Below, piece by piece: positions 27,416-35,322 of a stretch of 45,024 nt of DNA. The notes under the pieces are model-generated. The model was not told the DNA's origin. It did no database searches and saw nothing but the letters and a program-made list of their open reading frames with translations. The DNA is from Armatimonadota bacterium (GTDB lineage: Bacteria > Armatimonadota > UBA5829): assembly GCA_012522575.1 (NCBI GenBank), contig JAAYKE010000063.1, forward strand, positions 1-45,024, written 5' to 3'. The stretch's first letter is position 1. Every line of letters begins with the position of its first letter. Made by a program: the position numbers and the translations under genes.

Positions 27416-28084
27416 CTATTTTGCTTTCGCCGCCATTCTCTCCTGGCCATGCGGACAAAGTGGAACCAACGGACATATTTCACAGCGCGGAGTTGGGGCT
27501 TTGCATATCTGTCTACCATGAAACACTATGATGTGATTAAACTCCGTCATATTTTCCTCTGGAAGCAACTCACGCAAGTCCATTTCGATTTTCGTTGGGT
27601 CTTTGTGAGTCGTAAGCCCAAGGCGGCGTGAGATTCTGGTAACGTGGGTATCTACTATCACCGCAGGCCGGCCGTAGCATACGCCCACTATGAGGTTAGC
27701 GGTTTTCCGCCCTACTCCGCTCAGTTTGACCAGTTCATCAATCTCATCGGGAACCTGGCCGTGGTAGTCCTGCACCAGTTGGCGCGCAGATTCGATGATA
27801 GCCTTGGACTTGTTTCGAAAGAAGCCGGTGGGTCTGACGATCGCTTCGAGTTCGTCATAAATCGCCTCTGCGAAGGCTGCGACGTCGGGATACTTTGCAA
27901 ATAGCTCCGGCGTGACTCGATTGACTCGCTCGTCTGTGCATTGCGCTGCCAGTATGGCCGCAACCATAAGCTGATGGCAGGATTTGAAATCCAGCGAGCA
28001 GGTCGCGCCGGGATAAAGATCAGTTAATATCGCAATAATATCTTTGATTCGATCTTGTGGCAGTTCGAGGGATCTGTTTTTCAT
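27416..28084 (-). CDS. nth: Endonuclease III
   Basis: This 222-residue base-excision-repair enzyme removes oxidised pyrimidines and cuts the abasic strand. The helix-hairpin-helix LSGVGRKTAN carries the catalytic Lys127, Asp145 is in VDTHV, and the [4Fe-4S] cluster cysteines 194, 201, 204 and 210 have the exact C-x6-C-x2-C-x5-C spacing. ATG 28084 is chosen because it overlaps the stop of the upstream Cys-rich gene (ATGA), which indicates translational coupling, and because an AGG lies 5 bases before it. A GTG four codons earlier is possible. It is transcribed with the Cys-rich gene from a good promoter. Confidence 0.96.
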   Translation of the reverse strand: MKNRSLELPQDRIKDIIAILTDLYPGATCSLDFKSCHQLMVAAILAAQCTDERVNRVTPELFAKYPDVAAFAEAIYDELEAIVRPTGFFRNKSKAIIESARQLVQDYHGQVPDEIDELVKLSGVGRKTANLIVGVCYGRPAVIVDTHVTRISRRLGLTTHKDPTKIEMDLRELLPEENMTEFNHIIVFHGRQICKAPTPRCEICPLVPLCPHGQERMAAKAK

Positions 28085-28278
28085 TTCGACCTGCACTCAA
28101 TAAACGCGGCGAAGGAACGATCATAAGTCCTTTCGACATCGTCCGGGAAACAACACGCGGGCAATTCATTGCTGGCCAGATGATAATGCAAACACTCGCA
28201 GCACTTGCCGTGTCGCGAGCAGCCGGAATAGGTGCAGTTACACTTTTTGGAGTTCTCAGCAAGCCTTTCACAAGCCAT
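28081..28278 (-). CDS. Small cysteine-rich protein (DUF6485-like)
   Basis: This 65-residue protein contains ten cysteines, at positions 3, 13, 15, 20, 26, 27, 29, 42, 43 and 62. The core CNCTYSGCSRHGKCCECL followed by LPACCFPDDVERTYDRS fits the DUF6485 family of small cytosolic proteins, whose function is unknown. The cysteine pattern suggests metal or iron-sulfur binding. The start is secure: ATG 28278 with a perfect AGGAGG (minus strand, 28285-28290) 6 bases away. The stop overlaps the nth start (ATGA), so it is made together with endonuclease III. A role in metal supply or redox sensing for that [4Fe-4S] enzyme is speculative. Confidence 0.82.
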   Translation of the reverse strand: MACERLAENSKKCNCTYSGCSRHGKCCECLHYHLASNELPACCFPDDVERTYDRSFAAFIECRSK

Positions 28279-28315
28279 AAATATCCTCCTGTAGGATCGG
28301 AATGCAGCAAGAAAG

Positions 28316-28344
28316 ATTCTATCCGCATACGAGATGCGCGTCAA
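28316..28344 (-). promoter_or_regulatory. Promoter of the Cys-rich protein - nth operon
   Basis: On the minus strand TTGACG (28344-28339) and TAGAAT (28321-28316) are separated by 17 bases, close to sigma-70 consensus. Transcription would start near 28309 and give a leader of about 30 bases carrying the AGGAGG of the Cys-rich gene. Confidence 0.75.
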
Positions 28345-28364
28345 ATTTTTGGGGATAATTTGAC
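28340..28364. promoter_or_regulatory. Inverted repeat overlapping the nth-operon -35 box
   Basis: A perfect dyad, GTCAAATT (28340-28347) / AATTTGAC (28357-28364), with a 9-base centre covers most of the -35 box of the Cys-rich/nth promoter and ends 22 bases before the -35 box of the divergent promoter. Its position suits an operator for a dimeric regulator. No regulator gene lies nearby. Confidence 0.5.
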
Positions 28365-28386
28365 ACCGTGCCGACCGCGCATTGCC

Positions 28387-28415
28387 TTGACAGTGACTGC
28401 TGGCCGCCATATAAT
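28387..28415 (+). promoter_or_regulatory. Consensus sigma-70 promoter, plus strand
   Basis: TTGACA (28387-28392) and TATAAT (28410-28415) match the bacterial consensus perfectly, with the ideal 17-base spacing. It reads toward the small basic frame at 28449-28562 and into the 3' end of the convergent rad50 gene, so a short mRNA or a small RNA is expected from about 28422. Confidence 0.8.
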
Positions 28416-28448
28416 GTGGGTAGCCTTTTCGATTGGGGGTGGACGGAA

Positions 28449-28562
28449 CTGAGAGTAAGAGCCAAAGAACTGCGACGGACGCGCAAGCGAGCAGCAGAGA
28501 GATATAAAGAGCGAATGAAAGCCGAGCAGGAAGCAACAACCAACGTTAAGAAGAAAAAATAG
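28449..28562 (+). CDS. Possible small basic protein
   Basis: Directly downstream of a consensus promoter is a frame encoding a 37-residue, strongly basic peptide: RAKELRRTRKRAAERYKERM, then an Ala/Glu stretch and a final KKKK. The composition looks like a real Arg/Lys-rich helix and not like random sequence. The start is uncertain. A GGTGG sequence lies 6 bases before a CTG at 28449, and no ATG, GTG or TTG is well placed after the predicted transcription start. It might bind nucleic acid or ribosomes, but no family is assigned. A non-coding transcript is the alternative. Confidence 0.35.
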   Translation: MRVRAKELRRTRKRAAERYKERMKAEQEATTNVKKKK

Positions 28563-28572
28563 CCTGCCCGGA

Positions 28573-31026
28573 TTATTCAGACGGCGGTAGTAAGCCGGCT
28601 CCGATCGTGTCGATGGACATCGAGCGGTCAATGAGCTGGCTTGTTTTCTTCTGCTCGTCAAACTCCACCCACAGGCAGCTATCTACCATATCGTGAATCG
28701 ACTCGATGTGAGTGATAACGATTATCTGATCGAACCGATTCTTGAGGTTTTGCAGCAGACCAACCACGTTGTCGCGCCGCGTTTCATCCAGAGAGCCAAA
28801 CACCTCATCCAATACCAGCAGGGAATATGACTGCCCTGCCCGATCCGCTATCATCTGCGAAACCGCCAACCGCAGCGCCAGATTCACTATATCGTCTTCG
28901 CCGCCTGATATCACCGGCTTTAGCTCGCCGTCGTCCCGAATCATCGCGGAATAGCTCTCGCTTATCTCAAGGGTGTTATAACGGCCATCGGTCAGTTCGG
29001 CAAGCAGTTCGCTGGCGATCGACTCCAGTTCCGGGCGAATGCGATGATTGAGGTCCGCGCGCAATTTATCGAAAGATTTGGTGAGGGTCTCCAAATGAAG
29101 CCTTTCGGAGCGTTTGGTTTTCAGCATTGAATGCTTCGAACGATACTCCGATTCCTCGCGATCAACTTCCGCCAGGATAGCTCCCGCTGTCTTTACCTCT
29201 CCGCGCTGCTTTTCGACGTTCATCTTAGAGGTATTCAGTTGGTTGGATGCGGCTTCGAAATCCGCGCACAGCTTTTCGTGATCCTCTTTGGAAAATTTGA
29301 GCTCCGACTGAGCAGCCTCGGACTTCTCAATCTCCGATTTTCTGATCTTATATTGCTCGTTGAGGCCGGCAAGCTCGGTTTCTACAGCGCTTTGACGTTC
29401 CAGTTCCCCTTTCAATGCGTAATATTTGTCGCGGTCGGGCTGCAGGGATTGTTTCAAATCCTGCAACTGCTGATACAACTTTTCATCAAACCCGACCGGC
29501 AGCCCGGAGAGTTTTTCCTGCAGCGGAGTCAGCTTGGCGCTCTTATCGGAGTGATCCGCAAGCAGACGATTGTATTCCTTGACATCTGAATCCGCGTTTG
29601 ATTTTTCGGCGCGCAGCGTCTCTATTTGTGTCGCCAGCGCATCCCTTGCAGCAATAAGCTCCGTCAGTTCTTCGCCATCTCCTTTCGCCGCCAGGCTCTG
29701 TTGATCGGTCTCTTTAATACGGGCTGCAATTTCTGCCAACTGGGCATCGAAGTTGGCTATTACTGTCTGAAGCTCATCGGCGAGAGGTCGCTCGCAAGTC
29801 GGGCATTTGCCTTGCGGCCCTTCTTGCAGAATGCGGTTCTTTTTGCTTTCAAGCTCGCTTGATTGCTCATTTAGATGCTTGATTTTTGTCTGCAGCGAGT
29901 TTTGCAGCGCGATGCGGTCTCCTCGGCAGGCTTGTATCTTCGTCTCTGTCTGAGCGAGAGTGGTTTCGGCGGCTTGCAATGCGGCTTGAGCGCGAGTTTG
30001 TGCCTGGCCTGCATTGGAGAGCGTCTTTGCCTGCTTTGCCAGTTCGTCTATATCGTTTTTCAAGACGTCAATCTGCGCGGTCAGCCGCTGCCTGTCGCTC
30101 TCAAACCTGGCAAGCTCCTCCTGCTTTTTTAGCTCTTCGGCCTCCTTGCGGAACCCGGCAAGCCTGGTTTTGATCTTGTCATACTCATCTCGCTTTAGCC
30201 CTAGCGCCTTCAGTTCTTCCTTATATTTGGCAATTTGAGCCAGCAACCGGGTGGCATCGGTGTTGTCTATTTCGAGCCTGTGTGAGATTTCTTCAGCGCG
30301 TTTTGCTTTTTGATCCGACGCTTCTTTTAATGGTTTGAGCTTTTCGAGGGTCTGCTGCGATTTTTTCTGGTCGGCTTCGGCAGCCGCTAACAGTTCATTC
30401 GCCTTTTCCAGCGCGGCCTGCGCGTTCTTTTTGCGTTCTTTAAGCTCCTCCGGGTTGGGGAGGCCTTTTTCCAGCCCTGCAATCTCGCGATCCAGGCCGA
30501 GGCGATCCGCATTAGATTGTTCTCTGGCTTTGGTCAGGCGATCGTAGCCCAACATTCGACTGATTGCCGCTGCCCGCCCGCGTGGGTCCATCGATGCCAT
30601 AAACTCCAACTCTTTTTGAGCGGTGAAAAAGCTGGTGAAAAATGCCTGGTGATCCATTCCGAGGAGCTTAATAACAGCTTCGTCTACCTCTTTTGTCCCG
30701 GAACGAAGTGCGCGGCCATCGACATTGAGCACGGCATTACTGATGCTGGAGGCTGTAATGCTTCTCTCGACCTGATAATGCGTCCCCGCCAGTTCAAAAT
30801 CGAGCTTGACCATAGCTTTGGAGCCGCCGACAGCAGCGTGCGCCCTGACTGTATCGCTCCTGCCACGCAGAGCTTTGCTGCCATAAAGCGACCATCCGAT
30901 AGCCTCCAGAATGGTGGTTTTCCCGGCTCCGTTAGGGCCAACAATGCCGGTTACTCCCTCGGTAAAGTCAAGGGATGATGAAGTATACTGCCGAAAGTTA
31001 TGCATTTCCAGGTGTATGAGTTTCAC
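28573..31026 (-). CDS. rad50: Rad50/SbcC-type SMC ATPase
   Basis: This 817-residue ATPase of DNA double-strand-break repair holds DNA ends and controls the Mre11 nuclease. Walker A GIVGPNGAGKTT is at about 27-38, followed by Q-loop-type sequence and a long coiled coil. The zinc hook GKCPTCERPL is near 405-414, then the second coiled coil, the ABC signature VISGGEDDIVNLALRLAVS near 703, and Walker B LLVLDEVFGSLDE near 735. The start is GTG 31026, with GGAG 8 bases upstream and a GTGA overlap with the mre11 stop; the open frame continues further back only as a shadow within mre11. At 817 residues it is nearer to archaeal Rad50 than to E. coli SbcC (about 1050). It is the last gene of the nurA-herA-mre11-rad50 operon. 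Confidence 0.92.
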   Translation of the reverse strand: MKLIHLEMHNFRQYTSSSLDFTEGVTGIVGPNGAGKTTILEAIGWSLYGSKALRGRSDTVRAHAAVGGSKAMVKLDFELAGTHYQVERSITASSISNAVLNVDGRALRSGTKEVDEAVIKLLGMDHQAFFTSFFTAQKELEFMASMDPRGRAAAISRMLGYDRLTKAREQSNADRLGLDREIAGLEKGLPNPEELKERKKNAQAALEKANELLAAAEADQKKSQQTLEKLKPLKEASDQKAKRAEEISHRLEIDNTDATRLLAQIAKYKEELKALGLKRDEYDKIKTRLAGFRKEAEELKKQEELARFESDRQRLTAQIDVLKNDIDELAKQAKTLSNAGQAQTRAQAALQAAETTLAQTETKIQACRGDRIALQNSLQTKIKHLNEQSSELESKKNRILQEGPQGKCPTCERPLADELQTVIANFDAQLAEIAARIKETDQQSLAAKGDGEELTELIAARDALATQIETLRAEKSNADSDVKEYNRLLADHSDKSAKLTPLQEKLSGLPVGFDEKLYQQLQDLKQSLQPDRDKYYALKGELERQSAVETELAGLNEQYKIRKSEIEKSEAAQSELKFSKEDHEKLCADFEAASNQLNTSKMNVEKQRGEVKTAGAILAEVDREESEYRSKHSMLKTKRSERLHLETLTKSFDKLRADLNHRIRPELESIASELLAELTDGRYNTLEISESYSAMIRDDGELKPVISGGEDDIVNLALRLAVSQMIADRAGQSYSLLVLDEVFGSLDETRRDNVVGLLQNLKNRFDQIIVITHIESIHDMVDSCLWVEFDEQKKTSQLIDRSMSIDTIGAGLLPPSE

Positions 31027-32159
31027 GATGCACTCTCCTGTCGAGCGATGTAATCGCGTCCCAAATCCGTAAGCCGATCTCTGTCTACTCCGCCCGGAAC
31101 CTCGCAATCTCTGGCGAAATCGGCCCATTCATCCTCAAGTGATCTGGCTGTTCCAGCCTCTCGGCTGTCCGAGGATACGCCGGTTCTGGATGGGAGCCTG
31201 GTTTGCAGCTCGAAATGCAGCGCCTGAGTGCGAATTGAGCGAATAAATGCAAAGTCGAGGTCGGCCTGCACTCCGCGAGGCAGATTCTCTATTATCAGCC
31301 GAACAATCTTGTCAGCATGGCCGCCGTCGATGCCCTCAATTCGGTTCACAATCATCCGGTTCACCTCGTCCGCTGCCAGACCATCCGCATCTATCGGCCT
31401 GAGATCGACAACTTCTCGCGTGCTGACGTTGTGGAAAGAGATAAGCTTTCGATCGGCGATGTCGTATTCTATGAAGCCCTTTTTTGCTTTCGTTTCGCTC
31501 CACAGACTGGTCGATGTATATTCCAGTGAGCCTGCATAATAGGCGTTTGGAGCAAGCTCTGTGAATGAATGGTAATGGCCGAACGCGATATAATCCCAGT
31601 CATCTCGAATCACCTGTGATCGGCTCAATTGGTATAGGTCGCCGGCGTATTTCAGGACGCCCTCAACTGTGCCGTGCGCAAGCAGTATATTATGTTTGCT
31701 GGATGGGTCAGGTTCTATTTTAAGCGATGATATATGCGGCAGGGCGCGATGGCAAAGGCAGAACACTGAAGCGTCCAACTGATCGAGCTTGATCTGGAGA
31801 TATTCGCTGTGAGCAACGTGGATGCCGGGCAGGTTCTTCAGTAAATCGAGAATACAGCCTGTGTCTGCCGATCTCGGCGAGTCGTGATTGCCGCCGATTA
31901 TCACGGTGGGCGCAGTTATTTTTTGCGTGAGCGCGGCAAGTTCCCGGAATGAATATTGAATGGTCAGGTTGCTGGGACGCACAACATGAAACATATCCCC
32001 TGCTATCAAAACCAGATCGGGTTTCAGTTCGGCGGTTTTGTGTATCGCTTCACGAAACGCGAGGAATACGTCCGCTTCACGCATATTAAGGCCCTGTTTA
32101 TTGACGCGATTGTAGGCTCTGTAGCCCAAATGCGGGTCCGCTATGTGAATAACTCGCAT
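31023..32159 (-). CDS. mre11: Mre11/SbcD-type exonuclease
   Basis: This 378-residue dinuclear metallophosphoesterase nuclease processes DNA ends with Rad50. Phosphoesterase motifs are complete: DPHLG (8-12), GDMFH near 54-58, GGNHDSPRS near 94-102, LAHGT near 160, and GHYHSF near 196. The C-terminal capping and Rad50-binding region is present. It starts at ATG 32159, 3 bases after the herA stop, and overlaps the rad50 start, so all three are probably co-translated. It is named Mre11 here, and not SbcD, because of the HerA/NurA context; the enzyme family is the same. Confidence 0.93.
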   Translation of the reverse strand: MRVIHIADPHLGYRAYNRVNKQGLNMREADVFLAFREAIHKTAELKPDLVLIAGDMFHVVRPSNLTIQYSFRELAALTQKITAPTVIIGGNHDSPRSADTGCILDLLKNLPGIHVAHSEYLQIKLDQLDASVFCLCHRALPHISSLKIEPDPSSKHNILLAHGTVEGVLKYAGDLYQLSRSQVIRDDWDYIAFGHYHSFTELAPNAYYAGSLEYTSTSLWSETKAKKGFIEYDIADRKLISFHNVSTREVVDLRPIDADGLAADEVNRMIVNRIEGIDGGHADKIVRLIIENLPRGVQADLDFAFIRSIRTQALHFELQTRLPSRTGVSSDSREAGTARSLEDEWADFARDCEVPGGVDRDRLTDLGRDYIARQESAS

Positions 32160-32162
32160 CTT

Positions 32163-34133
32163 TTATATCCTCTCAAATGGGTCTACGTCATGGTCGACGC
32201 TCTGGATAACAACAGGAGCGGCGTCCGGAGTCGCGGCGATGTTGGCCTTTTTCTTTATAGAGTTGCGGAAGTATGCCACCGGGTCATCCGGGCGGCGCTG
32301 CAATGTCACGTGCATTGCGCGTTTGGTTTCCTCGTCATCGTCGGCGCTTGCTACTATGTCCTTTATCTCGTTTCTGCTCAAGTCCGGGTTCAGGGTGCAC
32401 AGATTTCGGTAGACAGCTTCATCCAGCGGCAGGTCATCAGCAGGAGGGAACATCTTGATCCCATCCGGCCCGCGCAACACGTTTGGCCGCGGGAATTTGA
32501 CAAATATCGGTTGGTTGAAATGCGGGTGGCGTATCATTAACTGCCCTTTGCTCAGAGTCGCCAGCTTCTCTTTTGTCGCCGAGGTCAGCACCTGATACCC
32601 GGGCGTAGCCAACTCGTCCATATCCATTCGCCCATACAGACACGTCGCCGAGTTGCCGACTACCCTCTTGTGCACCTGGCTTCGGAACTGCTGCGCCGAG
32701 AATAACACCAAGCCCAGATAGCGGCCACGCTCGGAAATATCTAGCAGGGTTTGTTTAAGATACGACTCCTGGCCATCGGAGGGCGCATATTTGTTGAGTT
32801 CGTCCACCACGACTATTACGTGCTTTACGCCCAGATTGCCCGCTTCGAGGTGTTCGCGCAGCTTGCTGACGACCCTTGTGAATACGAGGTCCTGAGCCTG
32901 CGCATCAAGCTTGGCGACGTCGATCACATAGACTCCTCTATCCTCAAAGGTTCCCCACGGCAGGTCCGAGGAATACTCATCCGGGCTTATCAACCCTTCA
33001 TACCGAGTGGACAAATTGGTCAGTCTGTTAAAGACCTTTCGGATAGTGGCGTAGTGGTGGGTTTTCCATTCGGTGCGGTTGCTCTCTTCCATTTCCCTCA
33101 GCACAGCATCGAACCAGGCGTTCAAGTGCTGGAAGTTGCGCACCTCGCATTCCTGTTCGCCGACCTTGCTGATCTGGCCTACTACCCGCTGCCTAATATA
33201 TTGAATAAGCGCATCGGCTTTGGCATCGACGTCGTCGCGGTTTAAGACAACCTCGGTATACTCCAATATATCCTGAAGTCCCCATGACAACGGCTTAACC
33301 GAGCCAATCAAATCAGGATGAGTGCGCAGCGTGTTAAGGTTTAGGCGGTCGAACTTATACGGAGCGTAGTAGTAAACCTTTTCAAACGGCTGACACGGCG
33401 TATTGAGCTTATCGTATTTTTCGATGTCTTCGACCGGTATTTCCTGTATATTATTGTCTATGTATAACTGCTTATACTTATACTCTTCGGGAGGGCTTGC
33501 GGGAAAATCCAGGAAGAGCATGTCGCAGCCCTTGACGTTGAAACACACAACAGCCACATCCTCTCGAAAATGAGAAAAGATGCTCTGAAGGACAAACTCT
33601 ATCGAGGAAGTCTTGGTAGCAAGGCCGGATACGCCGGTAATATTCAAGTGAGCGGCTTCAGGGCCTAATAGAAATTCAGAATCGAGATATACCGGGGAGA
33701 GCAGGTCGCCGTTCTGGTAAAGACCAACCGGAATCTCTGATTTGCCGACATAGGCATCCATCCGCAGAGCGCGCGCAACGGCAACATCATCAGCCAGATA
33801 AACCGGGCCAACAGGGACAGGCTGCAGCGGTTCCTCCGGCTCGACGCGCAAGACCGCCGCTGAATAGAGCTTGATTTCCGGCCTGAGCGTGGGCGGCTCG
33901 GTGTTAGGATCCCCCTCGGAGCCTATATAATCGTGCAGAGGTGAGCCGAGGTCGGTGAAGCCAAAACCTTCGACGACCACGCCAAACACCTCGACATTCT
34001 CCGTCCTTACAACCACCAGTGTCCCGATCCCGACCTTGGAATCGTCCGCGGTCCAGAAGCTGAAACTGTAGGCGGTGCTCGGCTTTGCCTCCGTTGCAAC
34101 TACTCGTCCAATCGGCAGTGTATCGTTTTGCAT
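32163..34133 (-). CDS. herA: HerA-like DNA translocase ATPase
   Basis: This 656-residue ATPase belongs to the HerA/FtsK superfamily. An N-terminal HAS-barrel-like region (about 1-60) is followed by the RecA-like domain. The phosphate loop is unusual: ITGVSGLATKTSS (165-177) replaces GxxGxGK[ST], with one extra residue and Thr instead of Gly before the Lys. Walker B VIVVVDELNKYAP is near 440, and SERGRYLGLVLFSAQQFRS near 470-490 fits the sensor and arginine region. HerA forms hexamers that pump DNA and drive the NurA nuclease in end resection. It lies 17 bases after nurA and 3 bases before mre11. Family identity is strong. Confidence 0.88.
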   Translation of the reverse strand: MQNDTLPIGRVVATEAKPSTAYSFSFWTADDSKVGIGTLVVVRTENVEVFGVVVEGFGFTDLGSPLHDYIGSEGDPNTEPPTLRPEIKLYSAAVLRVEPEEPLQPVPVGPVYLADDVAVARALRMDAYVGKSEIPVGLYQNGDLLSPVYLDSEFLLGPEAAHLNITGVSGLATKTSSIEFVLQSIFSHFREDVAVVCFNVKGCDMLFLDFPASPPEEYKYKQLYIDNNIQEIPVEDIEKYDKLNTPCQPFEKVYYYAPYKFDRLNLNTLRTHPDLIGSVKPLSWGLQDILEYTEVVLNRDDVDAKADALIQYIRQRVVGQISKVGEQECEVRNFQHLNAWFDAVLREMEESNRTEWKTHHYATIRKVFNRLTNLSTRYEGLISPDEYSSDLPWGTFEDRGVYVIDVAKLDAQAQDLVFTRVVSKLREHLEAGNLGVKHVIVVVDELNKYAPSDGQESYLKQTLLDISERGRYLGLVLFSAQQFRSQVHKRVVGNSATCLYGRMDMDELATPGYQVLTSATKEKLATLSKGQLMIRHPHFNQPIFVKFPRPNVLRGPDGIKMFPPADDLPLDEAVYRNLCTLNPDLSRNEIKDIVASADDDEETKRAMHVTLQRRPDDPVAYFRNSIKKKANIAATPDAAPVVIQSVDHDVDPFERI

Positions 34134-34150
34134 GGTTTATCTCCAGTTAA

Positions 34151-35167
34151 TCACTCGCTGGCGGCTATTGCGCTCAATCTCATCAGTTGCGCATCCAGGC
34201 TGGTATGCGATGGCGCCAGGCTCTTCATATACAGTTCGCAATCGCGAATAGGGTAGATCATTTTATCCCAACGCGAGTCTGGCAGGCTCAGCGGCGCACG
34301 CTCAGCAAGCAGCCATCGGGATATTTCGTCGACCATATCCAATGCGCGGGAACTGCGGGGAATCTCGACTCTTATGAGGCCAAAATATGGGTCCTTGCCT
34401 TCGCTGGGGTGCATTCTCAGATACCAGCTACAAACTGGGCGACGGCCGCCCTTGACAATAGGCACGAATGCGCTGCTCCGCTCACCGGGCTTGAGAGCCA
34501 GAGCCACCTGCTGTTCCTCCCAGGTCAGATATTGCGTCGAGTGGCTTTTGGTCACGCCTGCGATGTCGGCCTCGCCATAATCCGCTTGAAGCGAACCATC
34601 CACCAACAGCCAGCCGTCACAAGGCGGCCGCGATACCCACTCCGATGCAATTTTGCTTTCCAGTCGTCCTCGAACCGTGCTTATCTTATCGTGTGCCGCC
34701 TGCGCCAGAGCAAGCGGGTGCTCGATGGCGTCAACGTCGCCCGTATCCACAACCGTCACGCCGGATATCTCAATTCCGTGCTGCTGAGCTATCTTTTTTG
34801 GCAGATACAGCGCCTCGTCGACTACGTGAAAGCCAGGCAGGGTGCGCATTTTTTTATCAGACCCTCTTGTGCGAATCACGGCGGCGATATACCCATAGAG
34901 AATCGGTACCGGGGAATTGATATAGATCGGGCCGCGGGGACGCTGCATGCCGTCCATAAAACAAGTGAAACCGCCGGCAGTTGGAACCCCGACCTGGTGA
35001 GCGCAGACTTTCTCATCTTCGAAGAGATCGCGGTCGGCCTGAGTTGCCTCGGCATCTGCGCGCATTGGAGGATCACCGGCAAGAGACGCCTGAGCAAGCG
35101 CAACGCGCACGTCGACTTTCGGCAGAGTGCGTATGTAGGCTTCCAGATTGCCAAGCAGATCGCCCAA
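34151..35167 (-). CDS. nurA: NurA-domain nuclease
   Basis: This protein of about 338 residues resembles the NurA 5'-3' nuclease that works with HerA. RNase H-like acidic sites are visible in TCFMDGMQR, GWLLVDGSLQ and DPYFGLIRVEIP, and the C-terminal NurA helices are present. The open frame reaches ATG 35233, but a good promoter (35198-35227) lies within that extension and would place the RNA start near 35190. TTG 35167, with AGGGG 7 bases upstream, is therefore the likelier start. It is first in the operon nurA-herA-mre11-rad50. The family is divergent and assignment rests on these motifs plus the adjacent herA. Confidence 0.8.
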   Translation of the reverse strand: MGDLLGNLEAYIRTLPKVDVRVALAQASLAGDPPMRADAEATQADRDLFEDEKVCAHQVGVPTAGGFTCFMDGMQRPRGPIYINSPVPILYGYIAAVIRTRGSDKKMRTLPGFHVVDEALYLPKKIAQQHGIEISGVTVVDTGDVDAIEHPLALAQAAHDKISTVRGRLESKIASEWVSRPPCDGWLLVDGSLQADYGEADIAGVTKSHSTQYLTWEEQQVALALKPGERSSAFVPIVKGGRRPVCSWYLRMHPSEGKDPYFGLIRVEIPRSSRALDMVDEISRWLLAERAPLSLPDSRWDKMIYPIRDCELYMKSLAPSHTSLDAQLMRLSAIAASE

Positions 35168-35197
35168 GTGAGGTCCCCTTCGCCCAGTAGCAGCTAG

Positions 35198-35227
35198 AAT
35201 ATAACACCTCCTGCTCGGCAATGTCAA
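35198..35227 (-). promoter_or_regulatory. Promoter of the nurA-herA-mre11-rad50 operon
   Basis: On the minus strand TTGACA (35227-35222) is followed after 18 bases by TATATT (35203-35198), or after 17 bases by TTATAT. The AGGAGG inside the spacer looks like a ribosome site but would lie upstream of the transcript. The promoter decides the nurA start in favour of TTG 35167. Confidence 0.65.
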
Positions 35228-35284
35228 CGACATAAGTTGCAGCGCAGAATATAGAAAAAAATGGAAAGATCCTCTTGAGAGCTA

Positions 35285-35314
35285 TTGAGTACCGGGAGAT
35301 TGCGGCGATATAAT
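35285..35314 (+). promoter_or_regulatory. Promoter of the sirtuin gene
   Basis: TTGAGT (35285-35290) and a perfect TATAAT (35309-35314) are 18 bases apart. The expected transcription start (about 35321) is only a base or two before ATG 35323, so the mRNA would be leaderless. The gap between this promoter and the divergent nurA promoter is about 58 bases, allowing shared control. Confidence 0.6.
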
Positions 35315-35322
35315 TGAAGTTG

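Noticed and set aside
34187-35197. A 336-codon plus-strand open frame
   Set aside because: It is antisense to nurA. Its translation resembles no family, while the nurA frame shows clear acidic motifs and the operon context.
35207-35212. AGGAGG-like sequence (minus strand) as a ribosome site for nurA
   Set aside because: It lies in the spacer of the predicted promoter and is followed by ATT and not by a start codon. It would not be in the transcript.
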